Positions 5,008 through 11,734 of a DNA stretch of 15,541 bases are shown one piece after another. Numbering within the stretch: the stretch's first letter is position 1; the number at the start of each line of letters is the position of its first letter. The stretch comes from JBAYVY01 sp041674345 (lineage in GTDB: Bacteria; Planctomycetota; Phycisphaerae; Phycisphaerales; Zrk34). The notes below the pieces were generated by a model, which saw nothing but the letters and a program-made list of their open reading frames with translations, was not told the origin of the DNA and searched no databases. Location of the stretch: NCBI GenBank assembly GCA_041674345.1, contig JBAYVY010000042.1, positions 1 through 15,541 on the forward strand, written 5' to 3'. Position numbers and translations under genes: made by a program.

Positions 5008-6297
5008 TCACGCCGCCCCGCTCGCCTGCTCATGCCGCAACTGTCCGCACGCGGCGGCGATGTCGCGGCCCCGGCTGGCGCGGATGTGTGTGTTCACGCC
5101 GGCTTGTTGCAACAACTGTTGAAAGCGGCGCACGTCGTCAGTGTCGGGCCGGCCGAACGCAATGCCCTTCACTTCGTTGTAACGAATCAGATTCACCTTC
5201 GCCCGCAGCGTTTTCGCCACCTCGGCCAGTTCGCGGGCATGGTCCGGCTGGTCGTTGACCTGCCGCAGCAAAATGTATTCAAGCACCACTTCACGCCCGG
5301 TCTTTTCAAAATAGTATTGACCGGCTTCCAGTATCTGCCAGATCGTCGTGAACGACGCCCACGGAATCAGTTGCCGGCGCAGTTCGTCGTTGGGCGCGTG
5401 CAGCGAAATCGCCAGCGTGACCGGTACGTCCAGTTGATCGGCCAACCGGCGAATCTGCGCGGGTAATCCGACGGTGCTGATCGTGATACGCCGGCCCGAC
5501 AGGTTGAACGCCCACTCGGCGTTCAGCGCCCGCACCGCCGCCGTCACCGCGTTGAAATTGCTCAGCGGCTCGCCCATGCCCATGAAGACGATGTGCGTGA
5601 TCGCGGGAAAGTCGGAAGTCGGAAGTCGGAAGTCGGAAGTGGCTGGCGCGTTCTGAACTTCCGCCTTCCCACTTCCGACTTCCGACTTGAGTACCTGGTT
5701 CAGCCACCACACCTGTTCGACGATCCTCCCGGCGGTCAGGTTATCGTCGAGTCCGCCCAGGCCCGATGCGCAGAACTTGCAGCCGACGGGGCAGCCGACC
5801 TGCGAACTGATGCACGCGGTGCGGCGGAGTTTGCCGCTGATTTTCGATTCCGCGGGAATCATCACGCACTCGGTTTGAAGTCGGAAGCCGGAAGAAGAAA
5901 GTCGGAAGCCGGAAGTCGGAAGTGGGAAGTTCAGAGCGGCGGTATCCGTTTTCTGAACTTCCGCCTTCCGACTTCCGACTTCCGACTTTCTTCCTACTTC
6001 CGCCTTTCCACTTCCGACTTCCGATTTTATTCTCCCCCAATCGACCAGCAGTTTTTGCGTGCCGTCGGTGGCCAGTTGATGCTGGACGACGCGGCCGGTG
6101 GTGAAGGTCATTTGGGAGGCGAGCATCACACGATCGGCTTTGCTGAAGTCGGTCATCTGTTGCGGGTCGATGATGCCGCGCTGATAAACCCACTGGAGCA
6201 GTTGATCGGCGCGGAAGCGGGGCATTCGGTGATCGGCACACCAGGCGATGAGCGCGTCGCGCGTCAGGTCGAAAAAATGGGTGGGTGTGTCAGGCAT
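5008..6297 (-). CDS. rlmN: 23S rRNA (A2503)-C2 / tRNA (A37)-C2 methyltransferase RlmN
   Basis: A radical SAM methyltransferase that methylates C2 of an adenine in 23S rRNA (and in certain tRNAs), supporting accurate translation. The 4Fe-4S motif CPVGCKFC is at residues 169-176 (C169, C173, C176). The two methyl-transfer cysteines are C162 (TACISSQVGC) and C417 (DIAAACGQL), at the spacing known from E. coli. MGMGEPL (240-245) and AISLHAPND (296-304) are intact. At 429 residues it is ~80 longer than usual. The excess is two low-complexity inserts, residues ~91-142 and ~204-230, encoded by heptanucleotide repeats. Both fall at loops flanking the radical SAM core, so function is probably kept. 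The start codon lacks a clear Shine-Dalgarno. It lies downstream of ispH on the same strand, but 365 nt of repeat elements separate them. Confidence 0.96.
   Translation of the reverse strand: MPDTPTHFFDLTRDALIAWCADHRMPRFRADQLLQWVYQRGIIDPQQMTDFSKADRVMLASQMTFTTGRVVQHQLATDGTQKLLVDWGRIKSEVGSGKAEVGRKSEVGSRKAEVQKTDTAALNFPLPTSGFRLSSSGFRLQTECVMIPAESKISGKLRRTACISSQVGCPVGCKFCASGLGGLDDNLTAGRIVEQVWWLNQVLKSEVGSGKAEVQNAPATSDFRLPTSDFPAITHIVFMGMGEPLSNFNAVTAAVRALNAEWAFNLSGRRITISTVGLPAQIRRLADQLDVPVTLAISLHAPNDELRRQLIPWASFTTIWQILEAGQYYFEKTGREVVLEYILLRQVNDQPDHARELAEVAKTLRAKVNLIRYNEVKGIAFGRPDTDDVRRFQQLLQQAGVNTHIRASRGRDIAAACGQLRHEQASGAA
5608..5688 (+). repeat. Heptad inverted-repeat insert inside rlmN (insert 2)
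   Basis: Four tandem GTCGGAA units (5611-5638) are followed, after a short linker, by complementary ACTTCCG-type units (about 5656-5688). The tract is about 81 nt, giving 27 in-frame residues of RlmN (204-230, KSEVGSGKAEV and SDFRLPTSDF types). It shares TTCTGAACTTCCGCCTTCC with insert 1, so they are members of one family. Confidence 0.9.
5872..6027 (+). repeat. Heptad inverted-repeat insert inside rlmN (insert 1)
   Basis: About 156 nt of GTCGGAA/GCCGGAA-type heptads lead to a central inverted core (AGTTCAGA and TCTGAACT) and then complementary TTCCGAC-type heptads. It encodes RlmN residues ~91-142 in frame. It has more units and more sequence drift than insert 2, with runs broken by short AAGAAGAAA or TTTC shifts. 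Confidence 0.9.
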
Positions 6298-6368
6298 TGG
6301 CGATCCGGGTCTTCGCAGACCACCGGAAGTTCAGGCCCGGTTTGGGTTACGGACTGTTTCAAAAATGT

Positions 6369-6484
6369 TTATCACAGGGCGCAGAGGCACAAAGGCACAG
6401 AGGGAAACAGGAAAGGATTGAGATTCAAACAATCATTGGATCGGTCTTCTTCGTATCTTTGCGCCTCCGCGCCCTTTGTGATAA
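6369..6484. repeat. Imperfect inverted-repeat element A (8-nt period)
   Basis: TTATCACA (6369-6376) and TGTGATAA (6477-6484) bound a 116-bp element. The left arm has 8-nt periodicity (GCGCAGAG, GCACAAAG, GCACAGAG) and the right arm is roughly complementary (CTTTGCGCCTCCGCGCCC). It lies in the ispH-rlmN spacer and has no coding sense. Translating it gives the Arg/His/Gln-rich spurious peptides that such repeats typically produce. Confidence 0.8.
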
Positions 6485-6492
6485 GTGTGAAG

Positions 6493-6636
6493 TTTTGCAA
6501 AAACCGAAAAGATATTTCAACACAAGAGGGCACAGAGTACGCAGAGAGGGATTTTTAATGTGTTTTTCTCGGTTTTCACCTCTGTGAGCCCTCTGTGAGC
6601 TTTGTGTCCGCTGTGTTGAAATCGCATTTCGCAAAA
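6493..6636. repeat. Imperfect inverted-repeat element B
   Basis: Outer arms TTTTGC (6493-6498) and GCAAAA (6631-6636), inner arms ATTTCAACACA (6514-6524) and TGTGTTGAAAT (6612-6622), then CACAGAG-type and CTCTGTG-type periodic stretches. It is about 144 bp, adjacent to element A and built from a similar CACAGAGG vocabulary. With element A it accounts for most of the 365-nt ispH-rlmN gap. Confidence 0.8.
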
Positions 6637-6662
6637 GTCCAGATAAGTATTGAAACAGTCGC

Positions 6663-7607
6663 TCAGCCGGCGGTGGTTTCTTTCAGTACGCGGAGCGAGC
6701 GGGGCAGCTCGAAGTGCATGTTTTCGTCGGTGGTGAAGCGTTCGTCGGTGGTCGCATCGTGCTTGTCGTGCAGGTATTCCATGATTTCCTGCACGAGGTG
6801 TTCGGGGGCGGAAGCGCCGGCGGTCAGCAGCAGGGTTTCAACGCCTTCCAGCCAGGCGGGGTCGATTTCGCCGACATCATCGACCAGGTGGGCGGGGGTG
6901 CCGCTGGTCTCGGCGATTTCGGTGAGGCGGACGGAGTTGGACGAGTTTTTCGATCCGACGACCAGCACCAGATCGGCTTCGGGGGCGATGTAACGCACGG
7001 CGTGCTGGCGGTTGGTCGTGGCGTAACAGATGTCATCGGACGGCGGGGCCTTGACGTGCGGGTATTTCTTTTTGATCGCGGAGATGATGACGTTGGCGTC
7101 GTCCATGCTCAGCGTGGTCTGCGTCAGATAGACCAGCGAATCCCGCGGGGAAAAGCGGGTTTTCGCCACGTCCTGCGGGGACTCGACGATGGTGATGGCG
7201 TCGGGCGCTTCGCCGACGGTGCCGAGTACTTCATCGTGGCCGGCGTGTCCGACGAGGAGGATTTTGAAGCCCTGTTTGGCGTAGCGCACAGCTTCCATAT
7301 GGACCTTGGTGACCAGGGGGCAGGTGGCGTCGATCATGGTCAGGCCGCGGGATTTGGCGCGGTCGCGCACGGTGGGGCTGACGCCGTGCGCGCTGAAAAT
7401 CACCGTGGCGTTGTCGGGCACGTCGTCGATGGTATCGACGAAGGTGACGCCGCGGCTGGTGAAGCTGTTGACGACGTGACGGTTGTGTACGATTTCGTGA
7501 TAGACGTAAAGCGGCGCGCCGACGATTTTGAGGGCTTCCTCAACGGTGTCGATGGCCATGATGACGCCGGCACAGAAACCGCGCGGATTGGCGAGAAGGA
7601 TACGCAT
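6663..7607 (-). CDS. ispH: 4-hydroxy-3-methylbut-2-enyl diphosphate reductase IspH
   Basis: The last enzyme of the MEP isoprenoid pathway; it reductively dehydroxylates HMBPP to IPP and DMAPP using a 4Fe-4S cluster. All expected residues are present in 314 amino acids: cluster ligands C12 (PRGFCAG), C96 (DATCPLV) and C194 (DICYATTNRQ); substrate-binding H41, H74 (FSAHGVS), H124 and E126 (GHDEVLGT); TQTTLS at 162-167; GSKNSSNSVRL at 218-228. The length is typical for the family. It is transcribed leftward from a palindromic divergent promoter 46-70 nt upstream. The neighbours make functional sense: its products feed farnesyl diphosphate, the substrate of the divergent hpnCDE operon. Confidence 0.98.
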   Translation of the reverse strand: MRILLANPRGFCAGVIMAIDTVEEALKIVGAPLYVYHEIVHNRHVVNSFTSRGVTFVDTIDDVPDNATVIFSAHGVSPTVRDRAKSRGLTMIDATCPLVTKVHMEAVRYAKQGFKILLVGHAGHDEVLGTVGEAPDAITIVESPQDVAKTRFSPRDSLVYLTQTTLSMDDANVIISAIKKKYPHVKAPPSDDICYATTNRQHAVRYIAPEADLVLVVGSKNSSNSVRLTEIAETSGTPAHLVDDVGEIDPAWLEGVETLLLTAGASAPEHLVQEIMEYLHDKHDATTDERFTTDENMHFELPRSLRVLKETTAG

Positions 7608-7652
7608 GAATCAGCTCCCGCAGGCGGATTTCCATGAGGCCTGCCAAGGTAT

Positions 7653-7678
7653 CAGTATAGCACAGTCGTGCTATACTG
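7653..7678. promoter_or_regulatory. Palindromic divergent promoter between ispH and hpnC
   Basis: CAGTATAGCAC (7653-7663), loop AGTC, then its exact complement (7668-7678). Each arm contains TGCTATACT, an extended -10 box, one facing hpnC (7669-7677) and one facing ispH (7654-7662). Predicted starts are near 7684 (24-nt leader to hpnC) and 7647 (40-nt leader to ispH). The palindrome could also be an operator. No good -35 is evident, consistent with extended -10 promoters. Confidence 0.7.
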
Positions 7679-7707
7679 GCGGGTTTGACGTACTGGGAAA
7701 AGATCGC

Positions 7708-8700
7708 ATGGCGTCGGTGATTCTGCCACAACTAGAGCGCTTCGGGCCGGAGCGTTGCGAGGCGTTGGACCTCGCGGCGGCGCGGGAGTATGTGCGGGAA
7801 CTGGCGACGGGACACTACGAAAACTTCACCGTGGTCAGCAAGTTGCTCCCGGCGAATTTGCGGGAACACTTCGCGGCGGTGTACGCCTTCTGTCGATGGG
7901 CCGACGACCTGGGCGACGAGGCGGCCCCCGGAGACCCCCGGAACCCCCGCAAGTCATTGGAACTGTTGGCGTGGTGGCGGCGGGAATTGGACGATTGCTA
8001 TGCGGGCAGGCCGCGTCATCCGGTGTTCGTGGCGCTGCGACCGACGATTGAAAAGTTCGATGTGCCGAGCAAACCGTTCGGGGATTTAATCAGCGCGTTC
8101 GAGCAGGATCAGCGTGTGCAACGGTATCAGACATGGGAGCAGGCGATGGACTACTGCACGCGCAGTGCCGATCCGGTGGGGCGGCTGGTGTTGTATCTGT
8201 GCGGATATCGTGACGCGGAACGACAACGATACAGCGACCGCACCTGCACGGCGTTGCAACTGACCAACTTCTGGCAGGACGTGCGGCGGGACATCATCGA
8301 GCGAGACCGCATCTATGTTCCGGCGGACATACTGGCGAAGCACGGGGCGACGCATGAGGACATGGTGTGCGCTGTGCGGGATGCGGGGTGCGTGATGCGG
8401 GGTGCGGCTCTGCCTCCGCGCCGCAATCCGCGATCCGCGATCCGCAATGCGTTGCGAGAGTGTTGCGACCGCACCTGGCCGTTGTTTGACGAAGGGCGGA
8501 AGTTGTGGCCGATGGTTCGGCCGGAGGTGCGGCTGAGCATTCGGCTGTTCTCGCGGGGCGGGCAGCGGGTGCTGCGATTGGTGGAAAAGCAGGGTTACGA
8601 CACGTTGAATCACCGGCCGAAGTTGTCGAAAACCGGGAAACTTTGGCTGATGGCGGGGGCGATGGTGAATCGCTGGTTTGCGAAGGGATCGACTGAATGA
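7708..8700 (+). CDS. hpnC: Squalene synthase HpnC (hydroxysqualene synthase)
   Basis: A trans-isoprenyl diphosphate synthase-like protein of 330 residues. In the HpnCDE route it converts presqualene diphosphate to hydroxysqualene. The first Asp-rich motif is at 65-71 (ADDLGDE) and the second at 190-195 (QDVRRD), followed by IYVP. The ATG at 7708 is chosen because earlier in-frame starts run through the divergent promoter; GGGAAAAG upstream is a modest ribosome-binding site. Two local oddities: an APGDPRNPRK stretch at 73-82 from a CCCCCGGA-type repeat, right after the first motif, and a ~24-residue heptad-repeat insert at about 223-246. Assignment as HpnC rather than HpnD rests on operon order and resemblance. 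It is first in the operon and overlaps hpnD by ATGA. Confidence 0.92.
   Translation: MASVILPQLERFGPERCEALDLAAAREYVRELATGHYENFTVVSKLLPANLREHFAAVYAFCRWADDLGDEAAPGDPRNPRKSLELLAWWRRELDDCYAGRPRHPVFVALRPTIEKFDVPSKPFGDLISAFEQDQRVQRYQTWEQAMDYCTRSADPVGRLVLYLCGYRDAERQRYSDRTCTALQLTNFWQDVRRDIIERDRIYVPADILAKHGATHEDMVCAVRDAGCVMRGAALPPRRNPRSAIRNALRECCDRTWPLFDEGRKLWPMVRPEVRLSIRLFSRGGQRVLRLVEKQGYDTLNHRPKLSKTGKLWLMAGAMVNRWFAKGSTE
8374..8448 (+). repeat. Heptad inverted-repeat insert inside hpnC
   Basis: Heptads GTGCGGG, ATGCGGG, GTGCGTG, ATGCGGG, GTGCGGC (8374-8408) are followed by CCGCAAT, CCGCGAT, CCGCGAT, CCGCAAT (8421-8448), which are complementary in kind. The unit sequence differs from the rlmN inserts, but the 7-nt period and the two-arm layout are the same. 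It encodes VRDAGCVMRGAALPP and RRNPRSAIRN within HpnC. Confidence 0.88.
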
Positions 8701-9632
8701 CGCGGATATCGCTCGAACAATCAGAACATTATTGCGAACAGGTGACGCGGCAGCGCGCCCGCAATTTTTACTACGGCATGAAACTCACCCCCGGAAGTAA
8801 AGGCCCTGGAAGTAAACGATTTGCGATGTACGCCATTTATGCGTGGATGCGACTGGCGGACGACCTGGCGGACGCGGCCCCCGGAAGTGGCGTGGGAAAT
8901 GACGACGCGGCGAAAACCGCGTCGCTGGAAAAGTTTCGTGATATGACGATGGCGACGCTGGACGGCGGCGGTTCCGGGGACGGGGTCGGTTCCGGGGGCG
9001 GCGGCGAAATGCCGGGCGATGAAGTTTGGCCCGCGTTCATCGACACGGTGAAGCGTTACGAGATACCGCGACAATATCTGGCGGACATGATCGACGGGCA
9101 GTTGATGGACATGCGTGTGAAGCGATATGCGACGTTCGATGCGTTGTACGATTACTGTTACAAGGTGGCGTCGGTGGTGGGGCTGACGTGCATCGAGGTG
9201 TGGGGTTACGACGGGGGAGAGCGAACGCGGAAACTGGCGGAACACCGGGGCATCGCGTTTCAGTTGACGAATATATTGCGGGATGTGCGGGAGGACGCGG
9301 GGCGGGACCGGGTGTATTTGCCGGGTGAGGATTTTGACGTGTTCGAGCTTACGCCGTCGATGTTTTTGTTCGGCGAACAGGCGGAGGCGATGGCGGGACT
9401 GCGTAAAACGGTGGCCCGCGCCGATCAATACTTCCGGGGGTCGGAGGAGTTGGACCGGCTGGTGCATCGGGACGGCAAGGCGTGTCTGTGGGCGATGACG
9501 GAGATTTACCGGGGCATTTTCGAGAAAATCAGGCGCGACCCGGCGGCGGTGCTGCGCGACAAGCGCATCCGGCTGTCGAGCATGCGCAAGGGGTGGATCG
9601 CATTGCGCGCCCGGGGAAAGGCGGCGATATGA
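8697..9632 (+). CDS. hpnD: Presqualene diphosphate synthase HpnD
   Basis: A 311-residue trans-isoprenyl diphosphate synthase that condenses two farnesyl diphosphates to presqualene diphosphate, the first committed step to squalene. It has NFYYGM near residue 23, the first Asp-rich motif LADDLAD at 53-59, the second RDVREDAGRDRVYLP at 195-209, and a TNILRD helix before it. The start overlaps the hpnC stop as ATGA, indicating translational coupling. Oddities: a 15-nt in-frame tandem duplication giving TPGSK-GPGSK where homologues have a short loop; another APGS at 61-64 just after the first motif; and a Gly/Ser-rich run (~90-104) made by TTCCGGGG repeats, the same motif on the opposite strand. 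These lie in loops, so activity is probably retained. Confidence 0.95.
   Translation: MTRISLEQSEHYCEQVTRQRARNFYYGMKLTPGSKGPGSKRFAMYAIYAWMRLADDLADAAPGSGVGNDDAAKTASLEKFRDMTMATLDGGGSGDGVGSGGGGEMPGDEVWPAFIDTVKRYEIPRQYLADMIDGQLMDMRVKRYATFDALYDYCYKVASVVGLTCIEVWGYDGGERTRKLAEHRGIAFQLTNILRDVREDAGRDRVYLPGEDFDVFELTPSMFLFGEQAEAMAGLRKTVARADQYFRGSEELDRLVHRDGKACLWAMTEIYRGIFEKIRRDPAAVLRDKRIRLSSMRKGWIALRARGKAAI
8787..8816 (+). repeat. 15-nt tandem duplication in hpnD
   Basis: ACCCCCGGAAGTAAA and GGCCCTGGAAGTAAA lie head to tail and differ at four positions. They encode TPGSK and GPGSK and include the CCCCGGAAGT motif seen elsewhere in these genes. Confidence 0.75.
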
Positions 9633-11098
9633 ACGGTTCGCCGCGAGACGTGATCGTGCTGGGCGGGGGCGTGGCGGGCATCGCGGCGGCGGTGCGATTG
9701 GCGCAGCGAGGCGTCAAAGTCACACTCATCGAAACACGCAAACGACTCGGCGGACGAGCCGGCAGCTTCCCTAATAAAGACACGGCCCCCGGAAGTTACC
9801 TCGATCAAAGTCAGCATGTTTTGCTGGGCTGCTGCACGAATCTGATGGACTTGTACGAGCGGTTGGGTGTGAGCGATCGGGTGACGTGGCTGGACCGGCT
9901 GCACTTTTTCGACAAGCAGGGACATCACGATGTGCTGTCGAGCGCGCCGCTGCCGGCCCCGCTGCACCTGGGGCCGGCGATGCTGCGGTTCGGCACGCTG
10001 ACATGGCGCGACAAGCTGGCGATACAACGCGCGATGTTGCGGATGTTGCGCATCGGCGTGAAAGGGCGGGCGAAGTTCGCGGATCGCACCTTCGGGCAAT
10101 GGCTGCATGAGATGAATCAGCCGGAGCGAGCCATCGAGCGGTTTTGGGCGGTGATCGTGGTCAGCGCGTGCAATCTGCCCCCGGGAAAAGTGAGCGCGGC
10201 GGTTGCGATGCAGGTGTTTCAGGAGGGATTTCTGGCGCACCGGCGGGCGTACCTGATGGGCGTGTCGAAGGTGCCGCTGGTGCGGTTGTACGATCAGGCC
10301 GAGCCGATTGTGCGAGCGGCGGGCGGGCAGGTGATGCTCGGCCAGTCGATTGAACGATTGCGATTCGCCGGCGGTCGCATCACCGGCGTGATGATCGAAA
10401 ACGAGCGGTGGCTGGAAGCGGATGCGTACATCAGCGCGCTGCCGTTCGACCGGCTGGCGAAGATCGCGCCCCCGCCCCCGGAAGGTGTGGCGGACGATGC
10501 GAGATTCCGGTGGCTCGACAAGTTGGATGTCAGTCCGATCATCGGCATCCATCTATGGTTGGACCGGGCGGTGATGGAATGGTCGCATATGATTTTCGTC
10601 GATTCGCCGCTGGAGTGGGTGTTCAGAAAGTCGGAAGTCGCAAGTGGGAAGTCGCAAGTGGGAAGCGGGCAACCGCAAACCGCAAACCGCAAACCGCAAA
10701 CCGAACAGTATCTTCACGCGGTGGTGAGCGCGGCCGATGCGTGGGTGGACAAGTCGCAGGATGAGATTGTGGCGATGGCGATGTCGGAGTTGGCGGCTTA
10801 CCTGCCGGGGGGGGCGGGGGTGCCGGCGATCAGGGAAGCGAAATTGCTGCGGGCGAAAGTGGTGAAGGAAAAACGCGCGACGTTCGCGGCGGTCCCCGGA
10901 AGCGATGCGTATCGACCGGCGACTTGCGGGGAGACGGCGAACCTGATGCTGGCCGGTGACTGGACGGCGACGGGCTGGCCGGCCACGATGGAAGGCGCGA
11001 CGCGCAGCGGTTACGCGGCGGCGGGGGCGCTGCTGAATGAACGCATGTTGGTGGATGATTTACCGGCCGCGCGAATCACGCGCTGGTTGGCGCGGTGA
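9629..11098 (+). CDS. hpnE: FAD-dependent hydroxysqualene dehydroxylase HpnE
   Basis: A flavoprotein of the amine-oxidase/phytoene-desaturase fold that reduces hydroxysqualene to squalene, completing the HpnC-D-E route. The dinucleotide-binding motif VLGGGVAGIAAAVRLA is at residues 10-25, followed by ETRKRLGGRAGSF. The C-terminal FAD motif LAGDWTATGWPATMEGA is at 441-457. The start is set by a 4-nt ATGA overlap with hpnD; an upstream in-frame start would run well into hpnD. At 489 residues it is longer than most HpnE. Part of the excess is a ~27-residue heptad-repeat insert at ~333-359, plus APGS (53-56) and VPGS (422-425) additions. A run of eight G (10807-10814) in the coding sequence could be slippage-prone. 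No squalene-hopene cyclase is in the window, so the fate of the squalene is not shown. Confidence 0.95.
   Translation: MNGSPRDVIVLGGGVAGIAAAVRLAQRGVKVTLIETRKRLGGRAGSFPNKDTAPGSYLDQSQHVLLGCCTNLMDLYERLGVSDRVTWLDRLHFFDKQGHHDVLSSAPLPAPLHLGPAMLRFGTLTWRDKLAIQRAMLRMLRIGVKGRAKFADRTFGQWLHEMNQPERAIERFWAVIVVSACNLPPGKVSAAVAMQVFQEGFLAHRRAYLMGVSKVPLVRLYDQAEPIVRAAGGQVMLGQSIERLRFAGGRITGVMIENERWLEADAYISALPFDRLAKIAPPPPEGVADDARFRWLDKLDVSPIIGIHLWLDRAVMEWSHMIFVDSPLEWVFRKSEVASGKSQVGSGQPQTANRKPQTEQYLHAVVSAADAWVDKSQDEIVAMAMSELAAYLPGGAGVPAIREAKLLRAKVVKEKRATFAAVPGSDAYRPATCGETANLMLAGDWTATGWPATMEGATRSGYAAAGALLNERMLVDDLPAARITRWLAR
10625..10705 (+). repeat. Heptad repeat insert inside hpnE
   Basis: GTCGGAA, GTCGCAA, GTGGGAA, GTCGCAA, GTGGGAA, then ACCGCAA repeated. 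It begins with GTTCAGAAAGTCGGAAGT, related to the core of the rlmN inserts. Unlike those, the second half is not complementary to the first; it is a second, different direct heptad array. It adds about 27 in-frame residues (KSEVASGKSQVGSG and PQTANRKPQT). Confidence 0.88.
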
Positions 11099-11681
11099 TG
11101 GGTGGGGCGGTTTTTCTGTGGCGCAGCACCTTGCGGATGAGCAGGGCGATGAGCAGGAGGACGACCAGGGCGACGATGACGGGGATGAACAGTGCGAGGA
11201 TGGAGAGGACGATGGAGCCGGCCGCTTCGGCGGTGGAGACGATGGGGTTGCCCACGCTGGCGGTGGTGACGGTGGAGGCGGCGCGTGTGGTGACGGTGAG
11301 GAGTTGGACGCCGGACGCGACGCCGCCGCCGGCGATCACGGCGAGGGTCCACTTGAGGGCGGGGTCGATGTCGCCGAGTACGGCGGCGGTGGCGATGATG
11401 CCGGCGACGGTCGCGACGGGAGTGGCGAGGGTGTCGAGCAGGTTATCCACCCAGGGGATGTAGTAACCGGTGATTTCCATGACGGTGGCCGAGGCGAAAA
11501 TCACCAGGGCGACCGGCGAGGCGATCCACTGGAAACCGGGCGACAGCGGAATCAGCGGATGCTGGCCCTGGGCCGCGAGGGATAACACCAGCAGCGGCAC
11601 GAAGACGCGAAACCCGGTGGCGGCGGCCAGCGCGATGCCCATGCTTAATGCGACGATCAGATGAGGCAGGTTGTCGGACAT
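11076..11681 (-). CDS. DUF4126 family membrane protein
   Basis: A 201-residue, very hydrophobic protein with about five membrane segments. Its opening, ALSMGIALAAATGFRVFVPL, matches the start of the DUF4126 family, and a GFQWIASPVALVIF segment follows. The ATG at 11681 is chosen over the one at 11762 because homologues begin near MSDN, a GGGAG site precedes it, and the longer version would translate part of the repeat hairpin. The function is unknown. The C-terminus ends with a basic tail after the last membrane helix (RKVLRHRK). It converges with hpnE and their ends overlap by 23 nt. It may be co-transcribed with the 91-residue gene upstream. Confidence 0.85.
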   Translation of the reverse strand: MSDNLPHLIVALSMGIALAAATGFRVFVPLLVLSLAAQGQHPLIPLSPGFQWIASPVALVIFASATVMEITGYYIPWVDNLLDTLATPVATVAGIIATAAVLGDIDPALKWTLAVIAGGGVASGVQLLTVTTRAASTVTTASVGNPIVSTAEAAGSIVLSILALFIPVIVALVVLLLIALLIRKVLRHRKTAPPITAPTSA

Positions 11682-11734
11682 ATGGGGCTCCCGTGGAACG
11701 GCTGGTACATGATAGCAGCCCCCGGCAGGGGGGA

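Noticed and set aside
5608..6027. A CRISPR-like array
   Set aside because: The repeat unit is only 7 nt with no spacers, no 23-47 nt repeats and no cas genes nearby.
5593..6558. A 321-codon plus-strand frame across the heptad repeats
   Set aside because: Antisense to rlmN and created largely by the repeats being open in several frames.
6425..6634. A 69-codon minus-strand frame (TQRTQSSQRAHRG type)
   Set aside because: It is a translation of repeat elements A and B; such Arg/Gln-rich peptides are a familiar artefact of this repeat type.
6714..7637. A 307-codon plus-strand frame
   Set aside because: Antisense to ispH, which has every catalytic residue; the product is Gly/Asp/Val-biased.
9506..10552. 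A 348-codon minus-strand frame
   Set aside because: Antisense to hpnE; Arg/His-rich product without motifs.
7708..11098. A complete hopanoid biosynthesis cluster
   Set aside because: Only the squalene-forming genes hpnC, hpnD and hpnE are here; no squalene-hopene cyclase or hopanoid-modifying gene is present in the window.
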